Below are positions 14,750 through 23,873 of a DNA stretch of 64,000 bases, in pieces (the first letter of the stretch is position 1; each line of letters begins with the position of its first letter). Source of the stretch: an uncultured Porphyromonadaceae bacterium (lineage in GTDB: Bacteria; Bacteroidota; Bacteroidia; Bacteroidales; Muribaculaceae); contig CAMWIM010000001.1 in NCBI GenBank assembly GCA_947174335.1, positions 47,169-111,168 on the forward strand, given 5' to 3'. A model generated the notes under the pieces. It saw only the letters and a list, made by a program, of their open reading frames with translations, was not told the origin of the DNA and did not search any database. The position numbers and the translations under genes are program-made.

Positions 14750-17026
14750 ATGTATAAAATTGATAACGAAACTGTACGTAGAATCATCGATACAGCCGAT
14801 ATTGTTGAAGTTGTCAGCGACTTTGTCAGCCTAAAACGTCGCGGCGCCAACTATATCGGTCTTTGCCCGTTTCACAACGAGCGTACGCCATCGTTTTCGG
14901 TATCAAAATCAAAAGGCATTTGTAAGTGTTTCAGTTGTGGCAAAGGTGGCTCACCCGTTAACTTCATCATGCTTCACGAGCAGATGAGCTATCAGGAGGC
15001 TCTCCGCTATCTGGCAAAAAAATATAACATTGAAATCAAGGAGCACGAGATGTCAGACAAAGAACGTCTCGAAGAATCTGAACGCGAAAGTCTTTTTGCG
15101 GTCAACGAATTTGCACTCCTTCATTTCTGTAACAACCTCAAAGAAACCAAACAAGGTCACGATATAGGTCTCGCCTATTTCCGCGAACGCGGCATCAACG
15201 ATGCTATGATTGAAAAATTCAGACTCGGGTATGCACTTGACAATCGTGACGAATTTTTACAATCGGCTCGTAGCAAAGGTTATAAAGATGAGAACTTAAT
15301 TACAACCGGACTCATAGGCAAAACTGATCGCGGAGATCTCTACGACCGTTTCCGCGGGCGTGTAATATATCCTGTTTTTAAAGTTTCGGGAAAGGTAGTT
15401 GCCTTTGGCGGACGTACACTCAGAACCGATAAAGTCGGTGGAAAATATGTCAACTCTCCCGAGTCTATAATATATAGCAAAAGTAACGAGCTTTATGGCT
15501 TATACCAAGCCAAACCTGCTATCGTTAAAAATGACAAATGTATTCTTGTCGAGGGCTATATGGACGTTATTTCGATGTTCCAAAAAGGTATTGAAAACGT
15601 TGTCGCTTCGTCGGGTACTTCATTAACTGACGGGCAGGTCAGACTCATTCACCGATTTACGTCAAATATTACCGTTATCTATGACAGCGATGCGGCAGGA
15701 ATCAAAGCCTCGCTCCGAGGAATCGATATGTTGTTAGCTGAAGGTCTTGATGTTAAAGTGTTAAGCTTGCCGGACGGGGAAGACCCCGACTCATTTGCCC
15801 AATCTCACACTTCAACCGAAGTCGAAGAATATATAAAGAACCACGAGGTTGACTTCATAAAATTTAAGACTGACATTTTGCTAAAAGGAACTGAAAACGA
15901 TCCAATCCAACGTGCAAAAGTCATTTCAGATATTGTCGTATCAATTTCAGTTATTCCCGACCCAATCAAACGCGACATTTATATTAAAGAATGTAGCATC
16001 CGCCTTAACGTTGACGATCGCGTCCTCGGTAACGAAGTTTTAAAATGTATTGAAAAACTCCGCACCGAAGACTATAAAAAAATGCTTGTCGAGCGAGCAA
16101 AGGTCAAAGCTGCTGAGAGCGAAATAATAACCGAAAAAGCACAATCGACTAAATCTCTTGAGACACCGGAAACGACAGCCGAATCAAAAGAAAACGAAAG
16201 CACGCCTACTTCATATCAGGTTGAAGCCCAAATTCCTGCAATTGAAACACCATCGGTAAATCTTGAGCCTTACGAACGCCAAGTAATCCGCTATGTGCTG
16301 AAATATGGAATGGTTCCTATCGAATCACCGGTGGAAGATGCCAATGATACCGATCCCGATGCATCGGTCTACCGTACAATTGATTTTATTAACGATGAAT
16401 TGTCGGTTGACGGAATCACGTTTACCAATCAAAAATATGGTATGTTGTTTGCGATGGCACTCGCTGTTTCGACAGGGTTTTATGATGACTTGAAACAATT
16501 CGAACAAAAGGCTCTTGACCAACGAGCACTAATGTGGCAAGACGGTGAAGCCGAGATTGCCAGAACTGCTGCTACCTCAGAGGAAATTGAAAAGCGTCGT
16601 AAAAAGTTGAACGAAAAATGCGATGCTCACTATGCCAAAGCTGTCTCTGATTTTGAAGCGAACTATATTGAACGCACCTTGTCATCATCTCCCGATGATC
16701 TTGCTCGAAATCTCACACTTGAACTGACAAGCGACAAATATGTTTTGAGCAAAATTCACACCCGTTTTTCTCAACTTGAAGATGATAAAGATAATCTTTA
16801 TCGATTATTGCCACGCGCAATTAATGAGTTGCGCAATGCAATTTTACATGATAAAATTCTAAAGCTCAGTGAAAAAATAAATAATATATATCGTCAAAAT
16901 CCCGAGAATATCGACTCAATTTCTGAATTAATGAAAGAGTTGATGAACATGAAACAACTTGAAAGCCGTTTTGCTAAAATTATTGGTGAACGAGTTGTAA
17001 TGCCGTCAACTCGCCGACGTCGTTAA
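14750..17026 (+). CDS. dnaG: DNA primase
   Basis: 758 aa from the ATG at 14750; the reading frame is open further upstream, but that part overlaps the divergent gene and carries no primase motif. DnaG makes RNA primers at the replication fork. CHC2 zinc finger: C39-x2-H42 and C60-x2-C63. The catalytic core contains EGYMDVIS (about 268-275), and the TOPRIM DSDAAG block is at about 311-316, followed by DGEDPDSFA. The C-terminal region contains a Glu/Ser/Thr-rich linker (about 460-500) and a helical DnaB-interaction domain. It is longer than E. coli DnaG (581 aa) mainly in that C-terminal part. Confidence 0.95.
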   Translation: MYKIDNETVRRIIDTADIVEVVSDFVSLKRRGANYIGLCPFHNERTPSFSVSKSKGICKCFSCGKGGSPVNFIMLHEQMSYQEALRYLAKKYNIEIKEHEMSDKERLEESERESLFAVNEFALLHFCNNLKETKQGHDIGLAYFRERGINDAMIEKFRLGYALDNRDEFLQSARSKGYKDENLITTGLIGKTDRGDLYDRFRGRVIYPVFKVSGKVVAFGGRTLRTDKVGGKYVNSPESIIYSKSNELYGLYQAKPAIVKNDKCILVEGYMDVISMFQKGIENVVASSGTSLTDGQVRLIHRFTSNITVIYDSDAAGIKASLRGIDMLLAEGLDVKVLSLPDGEDPDSFAQSHTSTEVEEYIKNHEVDFIKFKTDILLKGTENDPIQRAKVISDIVVSISVIPDPIKRDIYIKECSIRLNVDDRVLGNEVLKCIEKLRTEDYKKMLVERAKVKAAESEIITEKAQSTKSLETPETTAESKENESTPTSYQVEAQIPAIETPSVNLEPYERQVIRYVLKYGMVPIESPVEDANDTDPDASVYRTIDFINDELSVDGITFTNQKYGMLFAMALAVSTGFYDDLKQFEQKALDQRALMWQDGEAEIARTAATSEEIEKRRKKLNEKCDAHYAKAVSDFEANYIERTLSSSPDDLARNLTLELTSDKYVLSKIHTRFSQLEDDKDNLYRLLPRAINELRNAILHDKILKLSEKINNIYRQNPENIDSISELMKELMNMKQLESRFAKIIGERVVMPSTRRRR

Positions 17027-17137
17027 TTATGTAATTTTCAAACGATTAATTATATAGTCAGAAAAGACTTAAATCAACTGAAATTAAAATTATAGATTTT
17101 TTTCATTAATTCTAATTAGGATATTCCAAAAAAATAT

Positions 17138-17145
17138 TAAATTTG
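17138..17145 (+). promoter_or_regulatory. Predicted -7 box for mutAB
   Basis: TAAATTTG followed by CACC, 61 bp before the mutA ATG. No convincing -33 TTTG. The ~55-nt leader shows no recognisable cobalamin riboswitch. Confidence 0.5.
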
Positions 17146-17206
17146 CACCGAAATATTTCAACCTAACGGTGAAAAACCATTTCTAATACATAAATTCAAA
17201 CCAATC

Positions 17207-19057
17207 ATGGCAGAAAAGAAAGAAAAATTGTTCGACCAATTTCCCGCCGTAACCACTGAAGAGTGGAAAGCCAAAGTCGACGCCGATCTTAAAGGTGTTC
17301 CTTTTGACAAGAAACTGGTCTGGAGAACAAATGAAGGCTTTAATGTCCAGCCTATGTATCGTGCTGAAGACATTGCCGATCTTAAAACAACCGACTCGCT
17401 TCCCGGCGAGTATCCTTATGTGCGTGGAACGCGCGACAATAATGACTGGCTTACCCGTCAGGAAATTATCGCCGAAACTCCCGCCGAGGCAAACAAAGTA
17501 GCTCTTGAAGTTCTCACTAAAGGTGTTACTTCACTTGGTTTCACAGTTGACCAGCCGACCGCTGAAACAGTTGAAACCCTTCTTAATGGCATTGACCTCG
17601 CTGCTGTAGAAATTAATTTCTCATGTTGCCAGGCAAAAGCTCTCGAGCTTGCCAAAGTTTTAGTAAAATATCTTGAAAAGAACAACGCAACTGAGTCATT
17701 CCGTGGTTCAATCGACTACAATCCTCTTCGCGGCGCTCTTCGTCACGGCCGTCAGATTCCTGCCGATGCCGTCGAAACTGCAAAAGCACTTATTGAGTCT
17801 GTTGCCGGTGTTAAAAACCTCCGCGTAATTGGTGTTGATTCAGTTATCTTCAATACAGCCGGTGCTTATATCTATCAGGAACTCGGATATGCACTCGCTT
17901 GGGGCGCTGAATGGATGAGTGCTCTTACTGATGCCGGTGTTTCTGCTAAAGAAGCCGGATGTCGCATCAAATTCAACATGGGTATCTCATCAAACTATTT
18001 CATGGAACTTGCAAAATTCCGTGCTGCTCGTATGCTCTGGGCTCAAATTGTAAAGCAATACAATCCTGAATGTGACTGCGCATGCAAAATGATGGCTCAT
18101 GCCGCTACATCTAAATTCAATCAAACAATCTACGACGCTCACGTTAACCTTCTCCGTAGCCAGACTGAAGCTATGTCTGCCGCTCTCGCAGGTGTTGACT
18201 CTATCACAGTCGTACCGTTTGATACCCCCTACAAAACTCCCGATGCATTCTCTGAACGTATCGCTCGCAACCAGCAGTTCCTTCTCAAAGAAGAAAGTCA
18301 CCTTGACAAAGTTGTAGACCCTGCAGGCGGTTCTTACTATGTTGAGACCCTCACTGTTTCAATTGCTAAAGAAGCTTGGAAACTCTTTATCGACGTAGTT
18401 GAAAAAGGCGGTTTCTTCAAATTGGTTAACGAAGGTGCTGTTCAAGCAGCTGTCAACGAATCAAACGAAAAACGTCACGCCGATATGGCTCGTCGCAAAG
18501 AAATTCTTCTCGGTACTAACCAATATCCTAACTTCAACGAAAAAGCAGCTGACAAAATCGAAAAAGATGAATGTAACTGCTGCTGTGGCAAAAATGGCGA
18601 AAACGATCCCGCTAAGTCACTTTCATTGAAACGTCAGGCAAGCGACTTCGAGACACTCCGTCTTGCAACCGAACACGCTGCAAAACGTCCTAAAGTATTT
18701 ATGCTTACAATTGGTAACCTTGCAATGCGTCTTGCACGCGCTCAGTTCTCAAGCAACTTCTTTGGATGTGCCGGATATGAAATCATCGACAACATTGGCT
18801 TTGACACCGTTCAAGCAGGTATTGACGCTGCTCTTGAAAAGAAAGCCGATATTGTTGTTCTCTGCTCGTCAGACGATGAATACGCCGAATTTGCACCCGA
18901 AGCATTCAAAGCTCTTAACGGTAAAGCTGAGTTTGTTGTTGCCGGAGCTCCCGCATGCACTGAAGAACTTCAGGCTAAAGGAATCACCAATTTCATCAGC
19001 GTTCGCAGCAACGTGCTTGAAACTCTTCAGGCATTCAACGCCAAACTTCTTAAATAA
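17207..19057 (+). CDS. mutA: Methylmalonyl-CoA mutase small (beta) subunit
   Basis: 616 aa. Non-catalytic partner of MutB in the heterodimeric B12-dependent mutase that interconverts succinyl-CoA and (R)-methylmalonyl-CoA, the key step of the succinate-propionate route. The mutase barrel occupies residues about 1-440 (KAKVDADLKGVPFDKKLVWRT at the start; RIARNQQFLLKEESHLDKVVDPAGGSYYVE near 345-375). A degenerate B12-domain-like region forms the C-terminus. Two cysteine clusters stand out: CDCAC near residue 288 and CNCCCG near 456-461, in the linker between barrel and C-terminal domain. mutB starts 10 bp downstream. Confidence 0.95.
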   Translation: MAEKKEKLFDQFPAVTTEEWKAKVDADLKGVPFDKKLVWRTNEGFNVQPMYRAEDIADLKTTDSLPGEYPYVRGTRDNNDWLTRQEIIAETPAEANKVALEVLTKGVTSLGFTVDQPTAETVETLLNGIDLAAVEINFSCCQAKALELAKVLVKYLEKNNATESFRGSIDYNPLRGALRHGRQIPADAVETAKALIESVAGVKNLRVIGVDSVIFNTAGAYIYQELGYALAWGAEWMSALTDAGVSAKEAGCRIKFNMGISSNYFMELAKFRAARMLWAQIVKQYNPECDCACKMMAHAATSKFNQTIYDAHVNLLRSQTEAMSAALAGVDSITVVPFDTPYKTPDAFSERIARNQQFLLKEESHLDKVVDPAGGSYYVETLTVSIAKEAWKLFIDVVEKGGFFKLVNEGAVQAAVNESNEKRHADMARRKEILLGTNQYPNFNEKAADKIEKDECNCCCGKNGENDPAKSLSLKRQASDFETLRLATEHAAKRPKVFMLTIGNLAMRLARAQFSSNFFGCAGYEIIDNIGFDTVQAGIDAALEKKADIVVLCSSDDEYAEFAPEAFKALNGKAEFVVAGAPACTEELQAKGITNFISVRSNVLETLQAFNAKLLK

Positions 19058-19066
19058 TTGATCAAC

Positions 19067-21199
19067 ATGAGACCCGATTTTAAAACTATCGATATAACTG
19101 CCGATGCTTTCAAAGCTCCTCAGGCAGCTCCTCAGGCAGGAGAAGAATGGCTTACCCCCGAACTTATTCCCGTTAAGCCTATTTATACCAAAGATGACCT
19201 TCAGGGCATGGAACACCTCAACTATGTTGCCGGTATTCCTCCGTTCCTTCGTGGACCGTACAGCGGCATGTATGCAATGCGTCCCTGGACTATCCGTCAG
19301 TATGCCGGTTTCTCAACTGCAGCCGAATCAAACGCTTTCTACCGTCGTAACCTTGCTTCTGGTCAGAAAGGTCTTTCTGTAGCATTTGACCTTGCTACAC
19401 ACCGCGGATATGACGCTGACCACGAACGTGTTGTCGGTGACGTTGGTAAAGCAGGTGTATCTATCTGCTCTCTCGAAGACATGAAAGTTCTCTTCGATGG
19501 TATCCCCTTGAACAAAATGTCGGTTTCTATGACCATGAACGGTGCTGTACTTCCCGTACTCGCCTTCTATATCAATGCCGGTCTTGAACAAGGTGCCAAA
19601 CTCGAAGAAATGGCTGGTACAATCCAGAACGATATCCTCAAAGAATTCATGGTGCGAAACACATATATCTACCCGCCTGAATTCTCAATGCGAATTATCG
19701 CTGATATCTTTGAGTTCACTTCGCAGAATATGCCCAAGTTCAACTCAATCTCTATCTCAGGTTACCACATGCAAGAAGCAGGTGCAACTTGCGATATCGA
19801 GCTTGCTTACACTCTTGCCGACGGTCTTGAATACCTCCGCGCCGGTGTTAACGCAGGAATGGACATCGACTCATTTGCACCCCGTCTTTCATTCTTCTGG
19901 GCAATCGGCATGAACTTCTTCATGGAAATTGCCAAGATGCGTGCAGCTCGTATGCTTTGGGCTAAGATTGTTAAACAATTCAATCCTAAAAATCCCAAAT
20001 CACTTGCTCTCCGTACCCACTCTCAAACTTCAGGTTGGTCGCTTACCGAGCAAGATCCCTTCAACAACGTTGGTCGTACATGTATCGAGGCTATGGGTGC
20101 CGCTCTTGGTCACACTCAGTCACTTCACACCAACGCGCTTGACGAGGCTATCGCACTTCCAACCGATTTCTCTGCTCGTATCGCTCGTAATACTCAGATT
20201 TATATCCAGGAAGAAACCTATATCACAAAAGAGATCGACCCCTGGGCTGGTTCTTACTATGTAGAATCACTTACCAACGAGATCGCTCATCGTGCATGGG
20301 AACATATCCAGGAAATCGAGAAACTCGGTGGTATGGCAAAAGCTATCGAAACCGGTCTTCCCAAACTCCGTATCGAAGAAGCAGCCGCTCGTACTCAAGC
20401 TCGTATCGACTCAGGTCGTCAAACTATTGTCGGTATCAACAAATATCGTCTTGATCACGAAGATCCCATCGATATCCTCGAAATCGACAACACCGAAGTT
20501 CGTAAAGAGCAGATCGAACGTCTCAACGAAGTTAAAGCCAACCGAGACGAAGCAGCAGTTAAGAAAGCTCTTGAAGCAATTACCGAATGTGTCCGCACCA
20601 AGAAAGGCAACCTTCTTGACCTCGCCGTTAAAGCAGCTGGTCTCCGTGCAACACTCGGTGAAATCTCTGATGCTTGCGAAGCTGAAGTTGGTCGTTATAA
20701 AGCAGTTATCAGAACAATTTCAGGCGTGTATTCAAGCGAAACAAAACAAGATCCGAGCTTCAAGAAAGCTCAGGAATTATGCGAGAAATTCGTTGCCAAA
20801 GAAGGTCGTCAACCTCGCATCATGATTGCAAAAATGGGGCAGGACGGTCATGACCGTGGTGCCAAAGTTGTAGCAACCGGTTATGCCGACTGTGGATTTG
20901 ACGTTGACATGGGCCCGTTGTTCCAGACCCCCGCCGAAGCTGCTCGCCAGGCTGTTGAAAATGACGTTCATATTCTTGGTGTTTCTTCTCTTGCCGCAGG
21001 TCACAAAACTCTTGTACCTCAGGTTATCGAAGAGCTCAAGAAACTCGGACGCGAAGACATCATGGTTACGGCAGGTGGTGTTATCCCCGCTCAGGACTAT
21101 GATTTCCTCTACAAAGCAGGTGTTGCTGCCATCTTTGGTCCCGGTACCCGCATCCCCGATTCAGCTATCAAGATGCTTGAAATCCTCATGGCTGAATAA
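19067..21199 (+). CDS. mutB: Methylmalonyl-CoA mutase large (alpha) subunit
   Basis: 710 aa from the ATG at 19067; an in-frame TTG at 19058 is less likely. Catalytic subunit: the TIM barrel contains [18 protein letters not shown] and the CoA/substrate region. The C-terminal Rossmann domain carries the cobalamin lower-ligand motif [10 protein letters not shown] (DxHxxG, about residues 590-599), [12 protein letters not shown] and [26 protein letters not shown]. Length is standard. The GTPase MeaB and the epimerase are not in this window. The mutAB transcript ends at the perfect hairpin at 21257-21282. Confidence 0.97.
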   Translation: MRPDFKTIDITADAFKAPQAAPQAGEEWLTPELIPVKPIYTKDDLQGMEHLNYVAGIPPFLRGPYSGMYAMRPWTIRQYAGFSTAAESNAFYRRNLASGQKGLSVAFDLATHRGYDADHERVVGDVGKAGVSICSLEDMKVLFDGIPLNKMSVSMTMNGAVLPVLAFYINAGLEQGAKLEEMAGTIQNDILKEFMVRNTYIYPPEFSMRIIADIFEFTSQNMPKFNSISISGYHMQEAGATCDIELAYTLADGLEYLRAGVNAGMDIDSFAPRLSFFWAIGMNFFMEIAKMRAARMLWAKIVKQFNPKNPKSLALRTHSQTSGWSLTEQDPFNNVGRTCIEAMGAALGHTQSLHTNALDEAIALPTDFSARIARNTQIYIQEETYITKEIDPWAGSYYVESLTNEIAHRAWEHIQEIEKLGGMAKAIETGLPKLRIEEAAARTQARIDSGRQTIVGINKYRLDHEDPIDILEIDNTEVRKEQIERLNEVKANRDEAAVKKALEAITECVRTKKGNLLDLAVKAAGLRATLGEISDACEAEVGRYKAVIRTISGVYSSETKQDPSFKKAQELCEKFVAKEGRQPRIMIAKMGQDGHDRGAKVVATGYADCGFDVDMGPLFQTPAEAARQAVENDVHILGVSSLAAGHKTLVPQVIEELKKLGREDIMVTAGGVIPAQDYDFLYKAGVAAIFGPGTRIPDSAIKMLEILMAE

Positions 21200-21254
21200 T
21201 TTCAAAACTTGTCTTGAATATCGGTTAGAGTAATCTGACCGATTAAGATAAACC

Positions 21255-21294
21255 GGGCAGGTCAGATTTAAATCTGACCTGCTCTTACTTTTTT
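21255..21294 (+). terminator. Strong intrinsic terminator after mutB
   Basis: A perfect 26-bp palindrome at 21257-21282 (half-site GCAGGTCAGATTT) is followed by TCTTACTTTTTT. A second partial copy of the arm (ATCTGACCGATT, 21232-21243) lies just upstream and could give an alternative pairing. Confidence 0.85.
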
Positions 21295-21362
21295 GGCATA
21301 TTATTTGTTATATTTATAGATAGTATAATCTCACCTAAATATAACCTTTAAAATTTAATGAA

Positions 21363-21965
21363 ATGATTGATCTCGACAAATCCATATTCAACATAAGTAT
21401 CGACACTCCCCTGCCTCACATCGGGTCAATGTTAGTAGCCGAACCATTCTTGCGTGAACAATATTTCAATCACGCTGTGATTTGTCTAATCGATTATTTC
21501 CCCGGTAAAAGCGCGATGGGAGTTGTGATGAACAAACCATCGGGCTACAAACTTGAAGAACTGATTTCAAATATTCAATCAAACGAAGACATTGAGGTCT
21601 ATTGTGGAGGACCGGTTTCATGTGACCGTCTGTTTTTTCTTCATCGCATTCCACAGTTCATTAGTAACTCCACCAAAATTGCCGAGGGATTATATGTTGG
21701 CGGAGATTTTGAAGATGTTGTCGAATACATAAACGATGGACTTCCGGTTGAAGACAATATTAGATTCTTTGTTGGGTACAGTGGTTGGGATGCAGGTCAA
21801 CTTGACTCGGAACTCCGCAATCACGTTTGGGCGACAACCGATATTCCATCAAACTTCAACCCACTTTCATATCAAGAAGATTCTTATTGGCATAAAGTTG
21901 TAAAAAGTCTTGGTAATCGCTATACAGGCTGGCGCTATCAGCCTATGAATCCGTCAGATAATTAG
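21363..21965 (+). CDS. YqgE/AlgH-family protein
   Basis: 200 aa cytoplasmic protein of the DUF179 fold. Conserved blocks: LPHIGSMLVAEPFLREQYFNHAVICLIDY, the GVVMNKPSG turn, YCGGPVSCDRLFFLH, GLYVGGDFEDV and FFVGYSGWDAGQLDSEL. The family is widespread and linked to alginate regulation in Pseudomonas, but the biochemical role is unknown. Single-gene unit between the mutB terminator and the GLPGLI operon. Confidence 0.93.
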   Translation: MIDLDKSIFNISIDTPLPHIGSMLVAEPFLREQYFNHAVICLIDYFPGKSAMGVVMNKPSGYKLEELISNIQSNEDIEVYCGGPVSCDRLFFLHRIPQFISNSTKIAEGLYVGGDFEDVVEYINDGLPVEDNIRFFVGYSGWDAGQLDSELRNHVWATTDIPSNFNPLSYQEDSYWHKVVKSLGNRYTGWRYQPMNPSDN

Positions 21966-22066
21966 ACAATCCAATATAAGTATTTTTAACAAAAAAAATA
22001 CCCTTTTGGGTATTGCGTAACTAAAATTTTCGTTCTAAATTTGTAGCCGAGAGATAAGTTAATGAA

Positions 22067-22084
22067 TTGTGACATTTGTCACAA
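22067..22084 (+). promoter_or_regulatory. CRP/FNR-type operator palindrome upstream of the GLPGLI operon
   Basis: TTGTGACATTTGTCACAA is a perfect inverted repeat containing TGTGA-N6-TCACA, identical to the E. coli CRP consensus. Its centre (22075.5) lies about 43 bp upstream of the transcription start predicted from the -7 box at 22105-22112. That is the position of class II CRP/FNR activators. Operator identity is inference from sequence. Confidence 0.6.
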
Positions 22085-22104
22085 CTTCTCTTATTTATTC
22101 TTAT

Positions 22105-22112
22105 TAACTTTG
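22105..22112 (+). promoter_or_regulatory. Predicted -7 box for the GLPGLI operon
   Basis: TAACTTTG, 22 bp before the first ATG (22135). No TTTG lies at the standard -33 distance; the nearest, 22075-22078, is 26 bp away and inside the palindrome, so the promoter may need an activator. A second TAAATTTG at 22036-22043 is an alternative further upstream. Confidence 0.5.
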
Positions 22113-22134
22113 CTACATTATAGTATTATTAAGA

Positions 22135-23001
22135 ATGAAACCAAACCGTCTTATCACAATATTCGTTCTACTTTGCATTGCTCTTGTAGTGTACGCAAAG
22201 AAGAAACAGGAATATCCTCTCGCCGAAATCAAGGTGGGATACGATTACCATTATAAGTTTCTGCGTGGCGAGGATGGTGTGGTAGAGAAAAATACACCAT
22301 TTGTCTTGATTGCCAATCAAAATCAAAGCAAATTTTATTGTCCAAGCACAGAATATAGAGATTCGTTGCTTTCCACACCTTCGGGTCGGGCAAAGGAAAG
22401 GCAGATGTTCAATGCCGCAGTAAGGGCATACTCAGATGGCTCAGATCGTTCCGCTATGGATGGTGTGGTTTATCACTCACGTCTATATGTATTTAAGGAT
22501 TTTGCCAAATCTGTTTCTACAACTTATGATGAAGCAGGGATGGGTGAATGTGGTTATTATGACGAGCCTTTCTCTGAAATTGATTGGGTAATAGCCGAAG
22601 ACAGTACCAAAAATATTTTGGAATATCAGTGCATCATGGCCACCGCCGATTATCATGGTCGCAAATGGACTGTATGGTTCACTCCTGAAATTCCCATGCA
22701 AGACGGTCCCTGGAAATTTTGTGGATTGCCGGGACTTGTTTTAGAAGCGAGCGAACCTTCAGGACAACATCACTTTATTGCAACCGGTGTTGAATTATGC
22801 TCTAACCCCATTTTTCCTGTATTTAATTCGGAGTATCATAAAATGAACAGACTTGACATGCTCCGAGCTGCCAGATACTATAAAGAAAACAGCAATGCTA
22901 TGTTCAAGGCTGCCACCGGATTTGAACTTGGAGGCGGTAATGATGCTCCGATTACCGAAGAAAGCAGAAAGTATGATTATCGTGAAACTGATTATCATTG
23001 A
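22135..23001 (+). CDS. GLPGLI-family exported protein (1 of 3)
   Basis: 288 aa. N-terminal signal sequence (KPNRLITIFVLLCIALVVYA). The family hallmark is in the C-terminal half: ADYHGRKWTVWFTPEIPMQDGPWKFCGLPGLVLEA (about residues 170-205), preceded by ILEYQCIMA. A cysteine in YQC and one in FCGLPG could pair. The function of the family is unknown; members are found in Bacteroidetes, often near TonB-receptor-like barrels. First gene of a four-gene operon; the next start is 2 bp downstream. Confidence 0.88.
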   Translation: MKPNRLITIFVLLCIALVVYAKKKQEYPLAEIKVGYDYHYKFLRGEDGVVEKNTPFVLIANQNQSKFYCPSTEYRDSLLSTPSGRAKERQMFNAAVRAYSDGSDRSAMDGVVYHSRLYVFKDFAKSVSTTYDEAGMGECGYYDEPFSEIDWVIAEDSTKNILEYQCIMATADYHGRKWTVWFTPEIPMQDGPWKFCGLPGLVLEASEPSGQHHFIATGVELCSNPIFPVFNSEYHKMNRLDMLRAARYYKENSNAMFKAATGFELGGGNDAPITEESRKYDYRETDYH

Positions 23002-23003
23002 TT

Positions 23004-23873
23004 ATGAAAAGAATACTGATATATTTGTTTTTAACGTCAGTTGCTATTGTGGCTAACGCCGACAACTGGGTAAGAGATACCGAACCTGCAATACTTGAGG
23101 TTCATTATACCCGTACTGAGGTTACAGATACAACTGAGCGCGAAACAAGTTTCTTTAATGAAGAAACGATGCTCCGTATTGGGAAAGGAATGTCGCGCTA
23201 TTGTTCCGTGCAAAGATTCAATAGAGACAGTCTTATGTATTGTGCCCCCGACTTATATTGGCAAATGGAAAAAGCTTCGTTTGAAAAAGATCCTAAAGAA
23301 CATGACAGAACTTCACTCGAACGTAGCGGACGTTACTGGTGTTTCATTTACAAGAATTACCCTGAAGGCAAGATTACAGAAACCGCATACTTCGATATGG
23401 AGGATTGGCAATATGACGAAGAATGGGAGAAACCTGAATGGGAAATAACTGATGAAACAAAAGAAATAATCGGGTACCAATGTTTTAAAGCTATAGCTGA
23501 TTACCGGGGTAGAAAATGGACTGCATGGTTCACTCCTGAGATTCCGATTCAAGACGGTCCATGGAAATTGTGTGGTCTCCCGGGATTGATACTCGAAGCC
23601 GAGGATAATCACGGCGAGTACCATTTTCTTGCCAACGGACTTAAACAAAACGGAATTACCGATGTAGGGTTCTTATGCTATCGGGAAAAACGTGGTGTTA
23701 GAAAAGTTTCTCGTGACCAATTTTTCAATAACTGGTGGAGATATAAACATTCCAATTTCGGAGCTAAAATGAGAGCAGCCTTCGGAGTTGGACCTAAACC
23801 CAAACCGGATGACAATAAGCCCAAAGTACTTCATCACGATAAAGAAGAAACCAATTATCCTCACGATTTATGA
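23004..23873 (+). CDS. GLPGLI-family exported protein (2 of 3)
   Basis: 289 aa from the ATG at 23004 (signal peptide MKRILIYLFLTSVAIVANA); an in-frame TTG at 22998 overlaps the previous stop. It shares IIGYQCFKAIADYRGRKW and TAWFTPEIPIQDGPWKLCGLPGLILEA with its neighbours and has the same Cys pair (YQC and LCG). It differs in an acidic, Trp-rich central region (MEDWQYDEEWEKPEWE). Its stop overlaps the start of the barrel gene (ATGA at 23870-23873), so translation is coupled. Confidence 0.88.
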   Translation: MKRILIYLFLTSVAIVANADNWVRDTEPAILEVHYTRTEVTDTTERETSFFNEETMLRIGKGMSRYCSVQRFNRDSLMYCAPDLYWQMEKASFEKDPKEHDRTSLERSGRYWCFIYKNYPEGKITETAYFDMEDWQYDEEWEKPEWEITDETKEIIGYQCFKAIADYRGRKWTAWFTPEIPIQDGPWKLCGLPGLILEAEDNHGEYHFLANGLKQNGITDVGFLCYREKRGVRKVSRDQFFNNWWRYKHSNFGAKMRAAFGVGPKPKPDDNKPKVLHHDKEETNYPHDL

